13,249 bases of DNA, taken from the NCBI GenBank assembly GCA_964605575.1, contig CAZSDG010000027.1:1-13249 (forward strand). The letters are read 5' to 3'. The stretch's first letter is position 1. Every line of letters starts with the position of its first letter. Shown one piece after another: positions 1-6,128 of this stretch. Source of the stretch: JAAZHN01 sp964605575. GTDB taxonomy: Bacteria; Bacillota_I; Bacilli_A; RF39; UBA660. Under the pieces are notes generated by a model. It was not told the DNA's origin. It saw nothing but the letters and a program-made list of their open reading frames with translations, and made no database searches. Made by a program: the position numbers and the translations under genes.

Positions 1-32
1 AAGAGGTTTAAAATGTACTCTAATCCAATCAA
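1..32 (-). CDS. 5' end of an unidentified gene running off the left edge
   Basis: Only ten codons and a partial one are present, reading M-I-G-L-E-Y-I-L-N-L before the window ends. The start is a TTG at 32-30 (minus strand), chosen because a perfect AGGAGG lies seven bases upstream and a good promoter lies about 45 bases upstream of the start. The upstream rlmD-like gene is closed by a terminator, so this gene looks like a separate transcription unit. The product cannot be identified from ten residues. A longer upstream reading in the same frame exists (back to a TAA near 84) but it has no ribosome binding site. Confidence 0.45.
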   Translation of the reverse strand, partial: MIGLEYILNL

Positions 33-39
33 GTGCTCA

Positions 40-45
40 CCTCCT
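40..45 (-). promoter_or_regulatory. Shine-Dalgarno site AGGAGG that sets the TTG start of the left-edge gene
   Basis: AGGAGG on the minus strand, with seven bases between it and the TTG at 32-30. It sits inside a small palindrome (CACC-AGGA-GGTG, 38-49), so the site could be partly hidden in the mRNA. That structural reading is inference; the stem is only four base pairs. Confidence 0.5.
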
Positions 46-75
46 GGTGCAGGGCAATGTTCCAACCTAATATTT

Positions 76-104
76 ATTATGATTTATTTTATTGACTGGG
101 TCAA
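76..104 (-). promoter_or_regulatory. Promoter of the left-edge gene (TTGACC-17-CATAAT)
   Basis: Minus strand: -35 TTGACC at 104-99 and -10 CATAAT at 81-76, separated by exactly 17 bases. Each hexamer matches the sigma-A consensus at five of six positions. The expected start point near 69 would leave a leader of about 37 bases before the TTG start. The -35 lies within an 8+3+8 palindrome (89-107), suggesting control by a DNA-binding protein. Confidence 0.55.
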
Positions 105-107
105 TAA
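89..107. promoter_or_regulatory. Perfect 19-bp inverted repeat over the -35, candidate operator
   Basis: TTATTGACTGGGTCAATAA is a perfect palindrome with two 8-base arms and a 3-base centre. It covers the -35 box of the promoter at 76-104. A repressor bound here would block polymerase. It is not followed by a T-run on either strand, so it is not a terminator. The binding protein is unknown. Confidence 0.4.
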
Positions 108-153
108 CTAATGTAAATGTTTTCTATTCTTTTGACACTAATTCTATCCACTC

Positions 154-181
154 ATTACATTTTTGACAGCTATTTTGTCAA
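154..181 (-). promoter_or_regulatory. Possible second upstream promoter (TTGACA-16-TGTAAT)
   Basis: Minus strand: a consensus -35 TTGACA at 181-176 and TGTAAT at 159-154, with a 16-base spacer. The -35 is again one arm of an inverted repeat, TTGACA-N7-TGTCAA (163-181 on the plus strand). With the promoter at 76-104 this gives two tandem promoter-like elements upstream of the left-edge gene. It is weaker than the downstream promoter and could be chance in AT-rich DNA. I see nothing else in 182-250. Confidence 0.3.
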
Positions 182-250
182 CTCACAAGCCTTAAAGTAA
201 ATCTAACCAATCAACCCTACACTTTGCTAGTTTTAGATAAGTTCTCACAT

Positions 251-301
251 AATAAAAAACCGTGATTCTCCTCCAGCTTAAAACCAGATTTCAAATCACG
301 G
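251..301 (-). terminator. Rho-independent terminator after the rlmD-like gene
   Basis: On the minus strand, CCGTGATT (301-294) pairs perfectly with AATCACGG (267-260), and six T follow at once (259-254). The 26-base loop is unusually long for a terminator. The stem starts about 30 bases beyond the rlmD stop codon and separates that gene from the next transcription unit. Confidence 0.7.
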
Positions 302-332
302 AAAGTACATATTTACACACGTTTCTATTCAC

Positions 333-1508
333 TTACTTCTCCACCCTTGACATCAATACTACCGTCTCAACGTGATATGTATAAGGAAACATATCTAGTA
401 ATTTTATTTCTTTTATTTCATAATTAATTAATAATTTGATATCTCTTTTTAATGTAAGGGGGTCACATGATACATAAATTATTTGTTTAGGACTAATACC
501 CAATATATTCTTAATCCCTTCTTTATCTAAACCCTTTCTTGGGGGATCAACTATTACTACATCAATTTTATCATTTATTTTCTTAATTGTTAATGATGCA
601 TCACCAAGTAAGAAAAACAAGTTATCTAATTTATTAATTTTACTATTTAATAAGGCATCTTTAATATTCGAACTTGAATTATCCACTCCATAAACTTTCT
701 TAGCAACCCTAGCAGCAGGAATTGATAATGAACCTACTCCACAGTAAAGATCTAAGACTATTTGATTGTTATTTATATTAGCAGTTATTAAATTATGTAA
801 TTTAGCATTCATTTCATTATTAATTTGAAAAAAAGAATTAGAACTTACCTTAAAGATATTTTTATTAATTATTTCCATAAAATTATCTTGACCATGAATT
901 AATTTATCATTTAAAATAATTCCTACTATTTTATGATTAGTTAAATTAGTAAGATTAACCTTATCTTTAGATTCAATAATAATTAATAACTCATCATTAT
1001 AATTACACCTTATAGTTAATTTACCGTTTTTTATTCCTAATTTTTGATAATCATTTAAGAAATTATTAATTGCTAATTTAGCATTATTACATGATTTTAT
1101 TTTGGTAATATTATTAGTTTCTTCTTCATAATAACCTAAAACTCCAGCTGCAATTCTCACAACAATTTTATTGCGGTAATTATCTGAAGATGGAATTATT
1201 TCTAAATTATATTTATCATTAAATAAATAACTAACTTTAGCAACCTTATAATCTAAAGTATCAGTATAATTCAGCATTCTTAAATGACAACCATCACAAG
1301 ATTTAAAAAACGGACAAGAATCAGGCACTCTTTTTCTACTTTTCTTAACTATTTTAGCAACTGAACCACGGTAATACTTAGTAGTTTCTTTAAGAATGCT
1401 CGCTTCTATTTCTTCACCAGGTAATGTTTTAGAAACAAAGAATATCTTATCATTATAATAAGATATTCCCGAACCCATATTGTCTAATTTAACAATATTT
1501 AATTTCAT
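333..1508 (-). CDS. rlmD: 23S rRNA (uracil-C5)-methyltransferase, RlmD/RlmCD (RumA) type
   Basis: This enzyme transfers a methyl group from S-adenosylmethionine to carbon 5 of a uracil in 23S rRNA (U1939 for RlmD; both U747 and U1939 for the Bacillus RlmCD form). An N-terminal TRAM-like RNA-binding region (about residues 1-55) is followed by the iron-sulfur cysteines C65, C71 and C74 (C-x5-C-x2-C) with a fourth candidate at C140. The SAM site LDLYCGVG is at 252-259, DPPRKG at 321-326, the catalytic SCDP with C348 at 347-350, and the conserved Glu is E381. At 391 residues it is somewhat shorter than the usual 430-460. The gene starts four bases after the upstream gene's stop, so the two are probably co-transcribed. 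TrmA-like tRNA specificity is less likely given the cysteine cluster. The exact rRNA target is inferred. Confidence 0.88.
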   Translation of the reverse strand: MKLNIVKLDNMGSGISYYNDKIFFVSKTLPGEEIEASILKETTKYYRGSVAKIVKKSRKRVPDSCPFFKSCDGCHLRMLNYTDTLDYKVAKVSYLFNDKYNLEIIPSSDNYRNKIVVRIAAGVLGYYEEETNNITKIKSCNNAKLAINNFLNDYQKLGIKNGKLTIRCNYNDELLIIIESKDKVNLTNLTNHKIVGIILNDKLIHGQDNFMEIINKNIFKVSSNSFFQINNEMNAKLHNLITANINNNQIVLDLYCGVGSLSIPAARVAKKVYGVDNSSSNIKDALLNSKINKLDNLFFLLGDASLTIKKINDKIDVVIVDPPRKGLDKEGIKNILGISPKQIIYVSCDPLTLKRDIKLLINYEIKEIKLLDMFPYTYHVETVVLMSRVEK

Positions 1509-1512
1509 TTTT

Positions 1513-2052
1513 TTAGATTACTTTGCCTTCTTCAAAGACTGGCATTGTTTTTAAATGCTCCGGATCTTCTTTTAATTTATAAATTAAATCTCTAATCTCT
1601 AATGGTATTTGATCAACAAATGCACGAATTTCCATATTTAATTCAGCTTCACTAGTCATATCTTTGGACTCATCCGTATTAATTAAACAAGTTCCATTAT
1701 TTGGAAATAAATAATCATCATAAATTGAATAATTTCCTGCATAGCCACCAAATTGATTTTTAACGCCTTCGTATATAGTTGGGGGTAGTCCATGATTACT
1801 AATTTTATTTAAAACTATTACTTCTTCACCTTTTTCATTAACATTTAAACCTCCAACCACTAAGTATGGTTCATGTTCAAATAAGAAGTTTCTAACTACT
1901 CCTAATATTTTACCATTTTCATCAACAAAAGCTCTGCCATCAAAGCGATATCGCTCATCATATTCACTAGCTTTTTTTTCTAAATCATTTTCTAAAACAA
2001 CGTTTGGTTTTACCATCCAATACCCCTTGATATCTATCATTTGTTTAGCCAT
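1513..2052 (-). CDS. Unrecognised 179-residue protein, first gene of the rlmD operon
   Basis: I do not recognise this protein. It is soluble, acidic and has no signal peptide or membrane segment. The middle (about residues 38-85) looks like alternating beta strands, and the C-terminal third (about 130-170) looks helical and charged. A Gly/Asn/Tyr-rich stretch lies around 100-118 (QFGGYAGNYSIYDDYLFPNN). The start ATG follows a purine-rich GAAGTGA. The gene has its own promoter at 2076-2104 and is followed after four bases by rlmD, so it is the lead gene of that unit. Homology with a known family may exist that I cannot recall. Confidence 0.75.
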   Translation of the reverse strand: MAKQMIDIKGYWMVKPNVVLENDLEKKASEYDERYRFDGRAFVDENGKILGVVRNFLFEHEPYLVVGGLNVNEKGEEVIVLNKISNHGLPPTIYEGVKNQFGGYAGNYSIYDDYLFPNNGTCLINTDESKDMTSEAELNMEIRAFVDQIPLEIRDLIYKLKEDPEHLKTMPVFEEGKVI

Positions 2053-2075
2053 AAAATCACTTCTTTCTTAAGTAT

Positions 2076-2104
2076 ATTTTAGCATAATCATTTTACTTTA
2101 ACAA
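2076..2104 (-). promoter_or_regulatory. Promoter of the 179-residue gene and rlmD (TTGTTA-17-TAAAAT, extended -10)
   Basis: Minus strand: -35 TTGTTA at 2104-2099 and -10 TAAAAT at 2081-2076 with a 17-base spacer. A TG one base upstream of the -10 makes it an extended -10, which would make up for the weaker -35. It lies between the tRNA terminator and the start codon at 2052. Confidence 0.6.
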
Positions 2105-2118
2105 TTTTATTTGGCAAC

Positions 2119-2141
2119 AAAAAAACCCTTAAACAAGGGTT
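2119..2141 (-). terminator. Rho-independent terminator after tRNA-Asn
   Basis: Minus strand: AACCCTT (2141-2135) and AAGGGTT (2130-2124) form a 7-bp stem with a 4-base loop, followed by a T-run (2123-2119). It lies about ten bases beyond the CCA end of the tRNA. Confidence 0.85.
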
Positions 2142-2151
2142 ATTTATCAAC

Positions 2152-2227
2152 TGGCGCCTCAAATAGGACTCGAACCTATGACCTAACGGTTAACAGCCGT
2201 GTGCTCTACCGACTGAGCTATTGAGGC
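2152..2227 (-). tRNA. tRNA-Asn (anticodon GTT)
   Basis: A complete 76-base cloverleaf: acceptor stem GCCTCAA/TTGAGGC, D-stem GCTC/GAGC, anticodon stem CACGG/CCGTT (the last pair a G-T wobble) around loop CTGTTAA with anticodon GTT, variable loop AGGTC, T-stem ATAGG/CCTAT with loop TTCGAGT, discriminator G, and an encoded CCA. It decodes AAC and AAU. It has its own perfect promoter and a terminator, and I see no integration footprint beside it. Confidence 0.97.
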
Positions 2228-2239
2228 ACTTGCTAATTC

Positions 2240-2268
2240 ATTATAATATTAGAGCACTTAATTGTCAA
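2240..2268 (-). promoter_or_regulatory. Perfect consensus promoter of tRNA-Asn (TTGACA-17-TATAAT)
   Basis: Minus strand: -35 TTGACA at 2268-2263 and -10 TATAAT at 2245-2240, both perfect, with a 17-base spacer. The predicted start is only a few bases upstream of the mature tRNA 5' end at 2227. No convincing terminator is seen between the upstream HAD gene and this promoter, so some read-through into the tRNA is possible. Confidence 0.88.
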
Positions 2269-2292
2269 CTTGAAAACTAACATTTTTTAAGA

Positions 2293-2760
2293 TTAATCAA
2301 TTATTGATGAATCTTGATATAAATCAACTTTCTTTAAGTACTTACTTAAATGCTTTAAGATTTCATTATCATCATCAATTAAGATTACTTTTATATTAGG
2401 ATTTTTGGATATATACTTCTTTAAATGTTTAAACTTTAAATCTTTAGACCTAAGATTAGGATAATTACTTTTAGGAATAATTACTCTATTTTCTAATTTA
2501 AAGAAGGGAGCATATTCATCTAACCAATTATTTTTTTCTATTATTTGTTCTTCTTTAAAACAAATACTTAAAATATATAATTCAACATTAGGGATTAAAG
2601 ATAATTCCTTAATTGTTTTAATATTAGTTAATAAGGGTCTTTTTGTTTTAAAATCAATCGGTTTTCCAACTTCATAATCAGTAATAACTCCATCCATATC
2701 CACAAATATTGCCAGTTTTTTCTTACCATATGTTTTTTTTATTAATTTAACAAAATGCAT
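2293..2760 (-). CDS. HAD-superfamily phosphatase, 5'-nucleotidase (NT5C)-like
   Basis: A small (155-residue) haloacid dehalogenase-fold hydrolase. HAD motif I is VDMDGV (20-25), with nucleophile D21 and general acid D23. Motif II is S65 in ILSIC, a lysine near 107-111 can serve as motif III, and motif IV is the triple Asp D129-D131 in LIDDDNE. The layout resembles the 5'(3')-deoxyribonucleotidase branch, so the likely reaction is removal of phosphate from a nucleoside monophosphate or related compound. That substrate is inference. It starts two bases after the stop of the HD-CYTH-kinase gene and its Shine-Dalgarno lies inside that gene, so the two should be co-translated. There is no large cap domain. 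Confidence 0.75.
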   Translation of the reverse strand: MHFVKLIKKTYGKKKLAIFVDMDGVITDYEVGKPIDFKTKRPLLTNIKTIKELSLIPNVELYILSICFKEEQIIEKNNWLDEYAPFFKLENRVIIPKSNYPNLRSKDLKFKHLKKYISKNPNIKVILIDDDNEILKHLSKYLKKVDLYQDSSIID

Positions 2761-2762
2761 AG

Positions 2763-5393
2763 TTACCTCCTTAAGTATAAAGTTTTAACTTGTTCTAATA
2801 AATCACTTGCAATCATTATTGATGGTTCAATCGTAGTTAAATTACTTGTATCAATTAATTTAGACTTATCAATTCCCGCTTCAATAATTGGTAAGACTCT
2901 TAGTAATGAAGCATTATATCTTTCCACATTACTTTGATTCATTGTTGTTCTTGGCTCAATTGATAAAGAATTTAAATAATCTCTTTTCATTGCTTCTGCA
3001 CTATTACAATATAAAATATAAAATTGACTTAAATAACCATTAATAGCTTTTAATCTAGTTAAATAATTATGATATGTACTTTGATCAATCATTCTTAATT
3101 GATAATACATATCCATCCAGACAAATGTATCTAAAATACCTCGGTCACATAATATTATATCATTAGAACCCAAATTATTATTAATATATTCCTCACCAAT
3201 TTCATATTGTTTTAAAACAAAACCAACGCGGTCTGCTAAAAGTTTTTGTTTTTCTTCTTTACTCTTCAATGTTTGATAAATCATTCCCGCTGGTTCTGGT
3301 AAGTAAGCTGTTTTTAGATCAGCTTTCTTTAAAAATTCAAATAAGTTATCAATTGTTGTTGTTTTACCAGCTCGTGGAGTTCCACTAATTGTTAAAACTA
3401 TTGGTTTAGGTAATTTACCTTCTACCTCTCTAATTGTTCTTATTTCTTGCTTTTTAGCATCTAAATCTCTTAATCTATTTAATAGTTCGGGACTACTAAT
3501 AAAAAAACTAGATACTAATTCTTGATAATCTTCTGGATTAAACTTTTCTTCTTGAAATGGCTTAACTTGATTTTCAAGATTAACAAAAGATAAAGCAATT
3601 TCTTTTTTGGAATATTTACATTCTTCAATAAATGAAAACTTCTTAAGCTTCTGATCAATAAAATATAAACCACTTGAATTACCTTTTTTAAGTTCAATCT
3701 CTAACATATAATTAGAGGGATATTCAACTCCATTTAAAGAGGGAACTGTTTTATCAAATACTACTTCAAATAAGCCCTCATTATATTCCAAATCATACTT
3801 AACTCTAGATGTTTTTAGTGAGATTACTTCACTTAAGGATTTAACTGGTATTTTCCACTCATTTTGTAAAAAATCCATTACTTGATTTAAAGAAGTAAAA
3901 TTCTTTTCTTCTCTTTTAACAATTGATGTTTTATCATTTAAAGGTTTTTTAATTGTCCATTCTTCATGACCACTGCTTATTCTTCTTCTAACAGCAATCC
4001 TATAGGTTTCTAAGATGTTATTTTCATCATAATAGGTATCAAAGTTTTTAATATATTCTGGATTAACTAATCCAAAAGCATCCCTAATACATTTAAAATT
4101 AGTTTGTTCTTTTTTAGATTCAGATTTAATAACATATTTCTTTTCTTGTTCTATTTCTAAAGAAACAGACTTTTGAATTCTTTTAATAATCTCATTAATC
4201 GCTTTTTCATTGATATTATCTAATCTTAATAAAGTTTTTAATAACTCTAAATCAAGCGCTAAAACATGTTTCTCTTTTTTAAGTTCTGAATTTAAGATTT
4301 TTGAGCTTTCTGATATATCTAAAATTAAACCAGACTTATTAATAAATATTTTATTATCTTTATTATAAATACTTATTTTTGAACTTGTAGAAAAAATACA
4401 TGCTGAGTAATTACTAAGTTCAGGAACATCTGTTAATAATTTATTTTTTAAATAGGTTAATGAATTTAAATCATTTACTTCTTTAATTAAAAAATCATCA
4501 GTTAGTCTTTTAGTTAAAATTAAACTAGCATACCTCCTAATAACTGGGTTATCACTATTAAGACACTCACGAATGATATTGTTCATTTCAATTTCCGATG
4601 TTTCCCAAGTTATCTTAATCTTCGCTATATCTAACAATTTACCAAAAATACTTTCTAAAATACATCCATCATATTTTAAATAAATCGTGTCATAAAGTTC
4701 AAATCTTTTATTAAAGAAATTGGCAATTGCAAACTCTGCCCACCCATCAAAAACAACTTCTAAAGAATCATCAATACTTTCTAATGTAATACTATCTAAA
4801 ATACTTGAATAATCATTTATTTCTCCTGTTACATGTTTAGAATCCCTGTAAATATAATCAATTCGATCAATATCGATTCCACCTGATAATAATTTACTAA
4901 TTATTAAGACTAAACTATTATCAGTTAACTCTTCGTTACTACCTTTGATTGTCTCTTTAAGTTGAATTAAGTCGATTGTTTTTTTTAAGACTTCCTTACC
5001 AAAAGAATTAACAATTGCTTGATGAATTTCTGAATTTGGATTTGTTAATATATTAATCGTATTTGTTTCATGACTACCTGGTAAAAATTTTTCAGATACG
5101 TGAGAAAAACACCCATGACCAATATCATGAACAAGGGCCATACACTTAATTGCTTGTTCATCTTTAACTGTTATATTTAAGATCTTAGAAAATTTTATTT
5201 TACAAATATCAACTAATTTACAGGCTAAATAATATACACCAATACTATGCTGATACCTTGTATGAACTGCATTAGGATTACAACTAAGTCCTAACTGAGT
5301 CTTAGTCTTTAAATCCGCAAATTCTTTACTTTTAACTAATGCTTCATACTCTCTTTCTATTTTAATTGTTCCCCAAATATCTTGCACGACCAT
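2763..5393 (-). CDS. Three-domain fusion: SAMHD1/dGTPase-like HD hydrolase, CYTH domain, P-loop nucleoside-type kinase
   Basis: An 876-residue cytosolic protein with three recognisable parts. (1) HD domain, about 1-400: HTRYQHS (44-50) with ligand H49, H89-D90 in VHDIGHG, and IDIDRIDYIYRDS (173-185), where D176, R177, Y180 and D184 align with the metal and nucleotide-binding residues D311, K312, Y315 and D319 of SAMHD1. This predicts a metal-dependent (d)NTP or nucleotide hydrolase. (2) CYTH domain, about 410-600: signature E415-Q-E417-K-K419, Arg/Lys clusters at 465-471 and 493-497, and LEIELK at 564-569. CYTH proteins bind triphosphates or polyphosphates. (3) P-loop kinase-like domain, about 660-876: Walker A GTPRAGKT (671-678), EP at 700-701 and DRG (750-752), resembling deoxynucleoside kinases or the NadR/Ttd14-like AAA_28 group. 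It is preceded by an operator-bearing promoter and followed by a HAD phosphatase. The true substrate is unknown. Confidence 0.85.
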   Translation of the reverse strand: MVVQDIWGTIKIEREYEALVKSKEFADLKTKTQLGLSCNPNAVHTRYQHSIGVYYLACKLVDICKIKFSKILNITVKDEQAIKCMALVHDIGHGCFSHVSEKFLPGSHETNTINILTNPNSEIHQAIVNSFGKEVLKKTIDLIQLKETIKGSNEELTDNSLVLIISKLLSGGIDIDRIDYIYRDSKHVTGEINDYSSILDSITLESIDDSLEVVFDGWAEFAIANFFNKRFELYDTIYLKYDGCILESIFGKLLDIAKIKITWETSEIEMNNIIRECLNSDNPVIRRYASLILTKRLTDDFLIKEVNDLNSLTYLKNKLLTDVPELSNYSACIFSTSSKISIYNKDNKIFINKSGLILDISESSKILNSELKKEKHVLALDLELLKTLLRLDNINEKAINEIIKRIQKSVSLEIEQEKKYVIKSESKKEQTNFKCIRDAFGLVNPEYIKNFDTYYDENNILETYRIAVRRRISSGHEEWTIKKPLNDKTSIVKREEKNFTSLNQVMDFLQNEWKIPVKSLSEVISLKTSRVKYDLEYNEGLFEVVFDKTVPSLNGVEYPSNYMLEIELKKGNSSGLYFIDQKLKKFSFIEECKYSKKEIALSFVNLENQVKPFQEEKFNPEDYQELVSSFFISSPELLNRLRDLDAKKQEIRTIREVEGKLPKPIVLTISGTPRAGKTTTIDNLFEFLKKADLKTAYLPEPAGMIYQTLKSKEEKQKLLADRVGFVLKQYEIGEEYINNNLGSNDIILCDRGILDTFVWMDMYYQLRMIDQSTYHNYLTRLKAINGYLSQFYILYCNSAEAMKRDYLNSLSIEPRTTMNQSNVERYNASLLRVLPIIEAGIDKSKLIDTSNLTTIEPSIMIASDLLEQVKTLYLRR
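2766..2771 (-). promoter_or_regulatory. Shine-Dalgarno of the HAD gene built from the last two Arg codons of the fusion gene
   Basis: The fusion protein ends Arg-Arg-stop, encoded AGG AGG TAA. That AGGAGG is the ribosome binding site for the ATG at 2760, with five bases between. Termination of one protein should feed ribosomes to the next, giving translational coupling. Confidence 0.8.
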
Positions 5394-5405
5394 TTTTCAC
5401 CACCA

Positions 5406-5424
5406 ATGCGTATTTTATACACAT
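5406..5424. promoter_or_regulatory. Operator over the -10 of the HD-CYTH-kinase gene
   Basis: ATGCGTATTTTATACACAT is a palindrome with 8-base arms, a TTT centre and one mismatched pair. It shares the core GTATTTTATACAC with the operator in front of the nrtR-like gene (6134-6152). On the minus strand it contains TATAAA (5419-5414) preceded by TG two bases upstream, the best -10 for the fusion gene (a weak TTTAAA lies 17 bases further upstream). A bound repressor would therefore block the promoter. The start ATG at 5393 follows a GGTGGTG ribosome binding site. Confidence 0.65.
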
Positions 5425-5438
5425 ATCTTTCTATTTTT

Positions 5439-5462
5439 TAAAGATGTAGTTATACATCTTTA
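5439..5462. repeat. 24-base inverted repeat straddling the nrtR stop codon
   Basis: TAAAGATGTA and TACATCTTTA form a perfect 10-bp stem around a GTTA loop. The stop codon of the nrtR-like gene lies in it. On the minus strand it is followed by A-rich rather than T-rich sequence, so it is a poor terminator there. On the plus strand ATTTTTAAATTT follows. It may be an mRNA-stabilising hairpin or a partial terminator between nrtR and the fusion gene, or a second protein-binding site. Confidence 0.45.
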
Positions 5463-6109
5463 TTTTTAAATTTATAGACCTTAGCTGGTTTTGTACCCTC
5501 AAACACTTTTGTTTTACTTGTACTTTCTACCAGTTCATTAGCAAGGAGTCGTTTCCGGAAATTTCTCCGATCAAAACTTACTCCTAAAATTAATTCACAA
5601 GTTTTTTGAATCTCTGGCATTGTAAAACCATTTGGAAATAATGATTTTAATATATCAGTATTCATTATTTTATCTTTTAAACTAGTAATTGAACTATTAA
5701 ATATTTGATTATGATCATATGCAAGATTAGGTACTTCATTGATCGCAACCCATTTCGCATTAGAAGTTTTTAAAGTATCTTTTAAGACTGTTACCCTTTT
5801 TATATCAATTAACCCTAAATAAGTAATCGCGACCATGCGCATTACTGGTGAACGTTTATAATCACCAAAAACATCAGAAAAATATAAATCAATATCCTCA
5901 AGTCCAGTTTTTTCTTTTATCTCTCTTTTTACGCCGTCAAGAAGATCTTCATTATTATATAAAGCCCCACCAGTTAAAGCCCACATCCCCTTATATGGTT
6001 CATTCTTTCTTTCAATTAAAAGAACTTTAGTAATACCTTTTTCAACTGTAAAAATCGTCGTAATAACATGAATACCTTGTTCTTTATATAAAGGATTATT
6101 TTTTTCCAT
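5450..6109 (-). CDS. nrtR: NrtR-type transcriptional regulator (Nudix domain plus C-terminal winged helix)
   Basis: A 219-residue regulator. Residues about 10-150 form a Nudix domain, with the box starting at G48, then E54 and REIKEKTGL (62-70). The usual REUXEEXGU has Lys at 67 instead of the second Glu, so pyrophosphatase activity may be lost and the domain may only sense a ligand. Residues about 158-216 form the NrtR winged helix (FTMPEIQ at 162-168, DRRNFRKRLL at 180-189, then a TKPAKVYKF wing). Known NrtR proteins bind ADP-ribose-type ligands and control NAD synthesis or sugar genes. The ATG at 6109 is chosen because AGAGGTGA sits five bases upstream; a TTG at 6124 would lie at or before the predicted transcript start. 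Matching palindromes precede this gene and the next, so autoregulation plus control of the fusion gene is inferred. The exact regulon and ligand are unknown. Confidence 0.88.
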   Translation of the reverse strand: MEKNNPLYKEQGIHVITTIFTVEKGITKVLLIERKNEPYKGMWALTGGALYNNEDLLDGVKREIKEKTGLEDIDLYFSDVFGDYKRSPVMRMVAITYLGLIDIKRVTVLKDTLKTSNAKWVAINEVPNLAYDHNQIFNSSITSLKDKIMNTDILKSLFPNGFTMPEIQKTCELILGVSFDRRNFRKRLLANELVESTSKTKVFEGTKPAKVYKFKNKDV

Positions 6110-6113
6110 ATTA

Positions 6114-6121
6114 TCACCTCT
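6114..6121 (-). promoter_or_regulatory. Shine-Dalgarno AGAGGTGA that sets the nrtR start at 6109
   Basis: AGAGGTGA on the minus strand, four to five bases before the ATG at 6109-6107. It rules against the in-frame TTG at 6124-6122, which lies upstream of this site and within a few bases of the predicted transcription start. Confidence 0.7.
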
Positions 6122-6128
6122 CAACTAA

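Noticed and set aside
132..160. A plus-strand promoter TTGACA-17-TTACAT
   Set aside because: The -10 is poor and no gene or RNA follows on the plus strand before the antisense rlmD gene.
2228..2292. A terminator after the HAD phosphatase gene
   Set aside because: Only an imperfect AT-rich pairing with a mismatch is visible, without a clear T-run; not strong enough to call.
2755..2937. A 60-codon open frame on the plus strand
   Set aside because: It lies antisense within the HD-CYTH-kinase gene, without a ribosome binding site or promoter.
3515..3697. A 60-codon minus-strand frame
   Set aside because: An out-of-frame shadow inside the CYTH/linker part of the fusion gene, with a low-complexity Lys/Leu/Ile composition.
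5848..6030. A 60-codon plus-strand frame
   Set aside because: Antisense shadow of the Nudix domain coding region.
6110..6124. TTG at 6124 as the start of the nrtR-like gene
   Set aside because: It precedes the Shine-Dalgarno and lies within a few bases of the predicted transcription start; ATG at 6109 has a proper site.
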